A DNA stretch of 64,000 bases. It comes from Sporopachydermia quercuum. Its lineage: Eukaryota; Ascomycota; Sporopachydermiomycetes; Sporopachydermiales; Sporopachydermiaceae. Shown here piece after piece: positions 61,131 through 64,000 of the stretch. Positions within the stretch are counted from its first letter, which is position 1; the number at the start of each line of letters is the position of its first letter. The position numbers and the translations under genes are program-made. The stretch covers positions 1 to 64,000 of the forward strand of contig BCGN01000005.1 in assembly GCA_001599295.1 (NCBI GenBank). Reading direction: 5' to 3'. Under the pieces are notes generated by a model. That model did not search any database, was not told where the DNA came from, and was given only the letters and a program-made list of their open reading frames with translations.

Positions 61131-62827
61131 CTATTTAAACCTATCAAATACACTAGTAAGAGGATGATCCTCAATTTCTTCGCCACGTAATTCTTTTGCC
61201 CGTTTTTGTCGTAGTTCTTTCTCCTTCTCAAGATTGGCTTCTACACGCATCTTTCTTTGATCTATCACATTCTGAGTCCTCTTTCTCAAAGTTCTTCTTA
61301 ATGCTGAGTTTTTACCCTTAACATCAGGCCTGATCTCCATCTTGGTCTCTTTCTTAGGTGCAGGCTTAAGATAATCGTGTCTGGTTCTTTCTCCAGGAGC
61401 TGTAGCATTAACTTCACCGATGTAATTAGGATCTAGGCTAATCATATCTGGAGATAGCTTGTTGAGTAGTGTCCTAACTTCAGTTTGTTGTCGTTGTTTG
61501 ATTGTTTCATAAGGATTGGCTTCCAAAGCATCGAAATTTGCCTCACCAGCTCCAGGGATAACAATGGAAGAGAAACCTTTACTATGGCCGAGACCCAACA
61601 CATCTTCAAATGGACAAAACCTGACTTGTTCCATAGGGCTAGAAGGTATCAAATGTGTCATGTATGGCATAGTAGGTTTAGCCTTGACTGCCGACGGTTC
61701 AGTAGTTAATACATCTTTCCAAACACTTATATGAGGACCCCATCCTACAGCTAGTAATCCAGTATCTGAAATGTCTAATGATGAAGCAGGTGTGGGTGAA
61801 TGATAGATTGCCAGTTGTTTGAAAGTGCGGATATCCCAAATTTTTATGCATTTATCCATACCCGTAGTTGCCATGAATTTACCTTCTCTATCAATAGCAA
61901 TATCTTTAACAGGTCCTTTGTTACTTAACAGTTTGATTAATGGCGTACTCATATTAGGGGCCCAGAGTGTAACAGTACCGTTGGAATGTCCTGCGTGTAT
62001 AACGGCATTCCAAGGATTTTGTTTCATTGACACAATTGGCCCTAACTTTGTCCTTAACTCGGTCACTAATTCTCCTGTTGATACATCGTGATATTTAATA
62101 AACCCAGTATTACCTCCTGTTACCAGTAACATATGATAAGGTAAGAATTCTAGCTTTGTAGCTTCAATATGTTGTTTTAACCTGTGTAATTCTGTTCCCT
62201 CATAATCATATATGAATGTATACTTCTTCTGAGCTGCTGCAAAGTACTGATTATTATGTAACCATTTAACGTCATGGACAGTTTCGTTAACAAAAATCTC
62301 TGAATTCAACTTTGCTTCTCTCCAATCAAACGTTGCTATTTGGCCTTTCTTACCACCTATGATCAATTCTCTGCCATTGCGTGTATAATCTATTGCATAA
62401 GGGCCAAAATCTAATGTGAGATCAAAACGCTTTTTTGCAGTTGAAACATCTACGTTCTTCTGTAATTCATTTTGACTGAATTTAAACGTCCTTTCCATTT
62501 CATGTTCTTTCTCCAAGAATCCGCTTTCTTCTTGCAATAACATTTCTGTTCTTGCTGCTGCCTTAGCAGCGCTTTCGAATTGCTTTTCATATTTTTCAAC
62601 TGCTGCCTTTATCTTCTTGTCTTTGATATGCTAAAGAGATAAAGTATTAGTAATTCTTTACATGGATCATTCACTAAATTAAATATAATCAGAATATACG
62701 AAACTGAACTGAGCTTAGGAATACATACTTTCTTTGATACTTTACTACCTTTCCTTTCATACAGAGCTTTTCTATCAGTGGGGCCATCAAGGCTTCTAAC
62801 AGCCTGCTTGTATGTTGATTTACCCAT
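61131..62827 (-). CDS. UTP7: small-subunit processome WD protein Utp7, spliced
   Basis: U3 snoRNP/SSU-processome component (human WDR46) for 18S rRNA processing. Reading complement(join(61131..62630,62729..62827)), 532 aa. Exon 1 encodes MGKSTYKQAVRSLDGPTDRK through KVSKK and ends at GTATGT (62728-62723). The intron is 98 nt with a TACTAAT branch-like site and a CTTTAG acceptor. Exon 2 starts HIKDKKIKAAVEKYEKQFES. The Utp7 core is clear: GFLEKEHEMERTFKFSQNEL, FDLTLDFGPYAIDYTRNGRE, IATFDWREAKLNSEIFVNET, HDVKWLHNNQYFAAAQKKYT, then WD repeats including HSNGTVTLWAPNMSTPLIKL and DKCIKIWDIRT. The C-terminal basic segment (RRTLRKRTQNVIDQRKMRVE) and the ending LTSVFDRF are family features. Without the exon 1 join the frame would begin at an internal Met. 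Confidence 0.94.
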
Positions 62828-62978
62828 TTCTTCAACAATCTTCCATTCACATACATGAGCAGGTTCGGGATCTGATGGGAAACTACGGGTTCTGATTTAC
62901 ACAGTTCATAAATTCTTAGTAATAATCCAATAGTAGTTTTGTCATGTTTTCATATCTTCACAATTTTCCACTGTATAC

Positions 62979-62988
62979 AAAAAATTTT
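62979..62988 (-). promoter_or_regulatory. RRPE-like element upstream of UTP7
   Basis: AAAATTTTTT on the coding strand, about 150 bases before the UTP7 ATG; identical to the DBP3 and BRX1 elements. Confidence 0.45.
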
Positions 62989-63210
62989 CTTTAAGGTGTA
63001 AGTTGATGAAAGTCCCTGATATAGGACGGATAGTTAATAAATATTATGTGATCATAAATAAATTAGATTCAATAATGAATAGTCATAATTTCCTGATTGG
63101 AAAATAACGTTTTTTCCCGTAAAAGTATAACAGTAATTGGCTGAAATGAGAGATCCCAAATCTCTCTGTCTCTTAAGGTGAAATTGAAGAAGTTTTTGAT
63201 CGATCACCAT

Positions 63211-63228
63211 CATAGGTACTTACCTATG
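63211..63228. repeat. palindrome CATAGGTA-CT-TACCTATG
   Basis: Eight-base perfect arms with a two-base centre. Contains TACTTACCTA, which looks like a U1 5' end by chance. May be a dimeric factor site. Confidence 0.75.
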
Positions 63229-63518
63229 GAAATTTATGGAACTTGGCCATTCAGATATCAAAAAGCCAGAGAATCAACAGACAAAAGATACGAAATACTC
63301 AAGCGTAAATATCAGATGTAAATTTCAATTGAAGATGGTTATAGAAGTATAAAACCAGTAACTAATAACCTAAGTAAACAATGACAATAGAAAGATAGAC
63401 ATAGACATGTATATATATAGATTAACCAATACAGTAAAGTGAAGCAAATGGTAAGAAAATTAGCTATAAATAAGAAATAAAATAAATTTAAAAAAATAAA
63501 AAACCCCTTATAATGAAA

Positions 63519-64000
63519 TCAATTCTTATGGGTAGGATCTTGTCTTCTCAAAATTTCTACCGCTGGTCCTAGCAATCTCTGAAAACCTGATTTATCCAAC
63601 GTTGCAACTTTTACAGCATCAATAGCTGTAACTGTTGCTTGTCTTGGTAAATCGTTCAACAAAGCAACTTCACCAAAATAATCACCAGGTTTCAAAACAG
63701 TAAGTACTTCATCACCAGATTCTTGCTGAGTAACTTTAGCAGTACCCGATTCAATTAAATAAAAGTTTTCACCAACGTCACCTTCTTTGATAATAACTTC
63801 ACCTTCTTTGAATGATTCAGGAGTCAAAGCATCAGCCAGTTTACTTCTTTCGTAGGAATCTAAATCTTTCAACACGGGAACATCTCTCAAAAATGATTCA
63901 TAAAGAGCTCTCTTCTTTGACGTTCCTTCAAATAAGATACTTCTGAAGGTTAATCTGTCTAATGCCAATAAATCGCAATCAGATGTTGCCTTGACTGTTG
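63519..64000 (-). CDS. BCY1: cAMP-dependent protein kinase regulatory subunit Bcy1 (3' part)
   Basis: The last ~160 residues of the PKA regulatory subunit; the gene continues past the right end of the window. The frame is open to the edge ([20 protein letters not shown]), the end of cAMP-binding domain A. Domain B follows: [40 protein letters not shown] and the phosphate-binding cassette [20 protein letters not shown], which keeps the Glu and Arg that contact cAMP. It ends [20 protein letters not shown]. In yeast cAMP binding releases the Tpk catalytic subunits. The inhibitor site and dimerisation domain lie outside. Confidence 0.95.
   Translation of the reverse strand, partial: TVKATSDCDLLALDRLTFRSILFEGTSKKRALYESFLRDVPVLKDLDSYERSKLADALTPESFKEGEVIIKEGDVGENFYLIESGTAKVTQQESGDEVLTVLKPGDYFGEVALLNDLPRQATVTAIDAVKVATLDKSGFQRLLGPAVEILRRQDPTHKN

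Larger units (their letters stand above)
62828..63518. other. intergenic region BCY1 to UTP7
   Basis: About 690 bases between two minus-strand genes. Includes the RRPE-like element and a palindrome listed separately. No gene seen. Confidence 0.55.

Noticed and set aside
63219-63226. TACTTACCTA resembling the 5' end of U1 snRNA
   Set aside because: It is one arm of a palindrome and is not followed by any other U1 feature.

Overview
This window is ordinary nuclear chromosome from a budding yeast (Saccharomycotina). It is AT-rich and holds 27 protein genes, two of them cut by the window ends. Many have clear yeast orthologues: DBF2, DRN1, TAF13, ERO1, DBP3, IMG2, RSA4, SSK2, AGX1, SHM2, an ORM gene, MHF1, MRPS9, MDM20, BRX1, ATP19, RPN2, UTP7 and BCY1. 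CTG falls at two invariant leucines of Rpn2 and one of Mhf1, so CTG is read as Leu; the CUG-Ser and CUG-Ala yeasts are unlikely. The family is not resolved. I saw no transposon, virus-like element, CRISPR array, rRNA or tRNA.

Layout. 1-6 kb: tail of a GPI-anchored wall protein, the mitotic-exit kinase DBF2, the lariat-debranching cofactor DRN1. 6-15 kb: a large Zn2Cys6 regulator resembling ARG81, TAF13, ERO1. 15-23 kb: ribosome assembly (DBP3, RSA4), mitoribosomal IMG2 and a seven-exon hotdog thioesterase gene. 24-35 kb: HOG-pathway MAPKKK SSK2, then two glycine-metabolism enzymes side by side, AGX1 and SHM2. 35-43 kb: a TBC Rab-GAP, a Pop6-like RNase P/MRP subunit, an unrecognised 418-aa protein, an ORM sphingolipid regulator. 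44-50 kb: MHF1, MRPS9 and a LYRM2-like mitochondrial protein. 50-64 kb: MDM20, BRX1, ATP19, a DeSI-type peptidase, RPN2, UTP7 and BCY1.

The main result of reading both strands is splicing. Seven genes are split by introns with GTATGT or GTAAGT-type donors and TACTAAC-like branch sites: DRN1 (8-nt first exon), IMG2, the ACOT13-like thioesterase (six introns, one 17-nt exon), MHF1 (three short introns), the LYRM2-like gene (one intron of about 1.3 kb), ATP19 (two introns) and UTP7. Several are nearly invisible to unspliced ORF calling. All assembled exon sets keep frame and give proteins of family-typical length.

The genes are mostly unrelated housekeeping genes. Functional links seen are AGX1 beside SHM2 (glyoxylate to glycine to serine), four ribosome-biogenesis genes of which three share an exact AAAATTTTTT element upstream, and a cluster of TGTCC motifs in the shared SSK2/AGX1 promoter. 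I did not find a novel multi-gene system. The items most worth checking are the cryptic intron-rich genes, the TGTCC cluster and a GC-elevated hairpin-rich island near 49.5-49.8 kb that may be a non-coding RNA.
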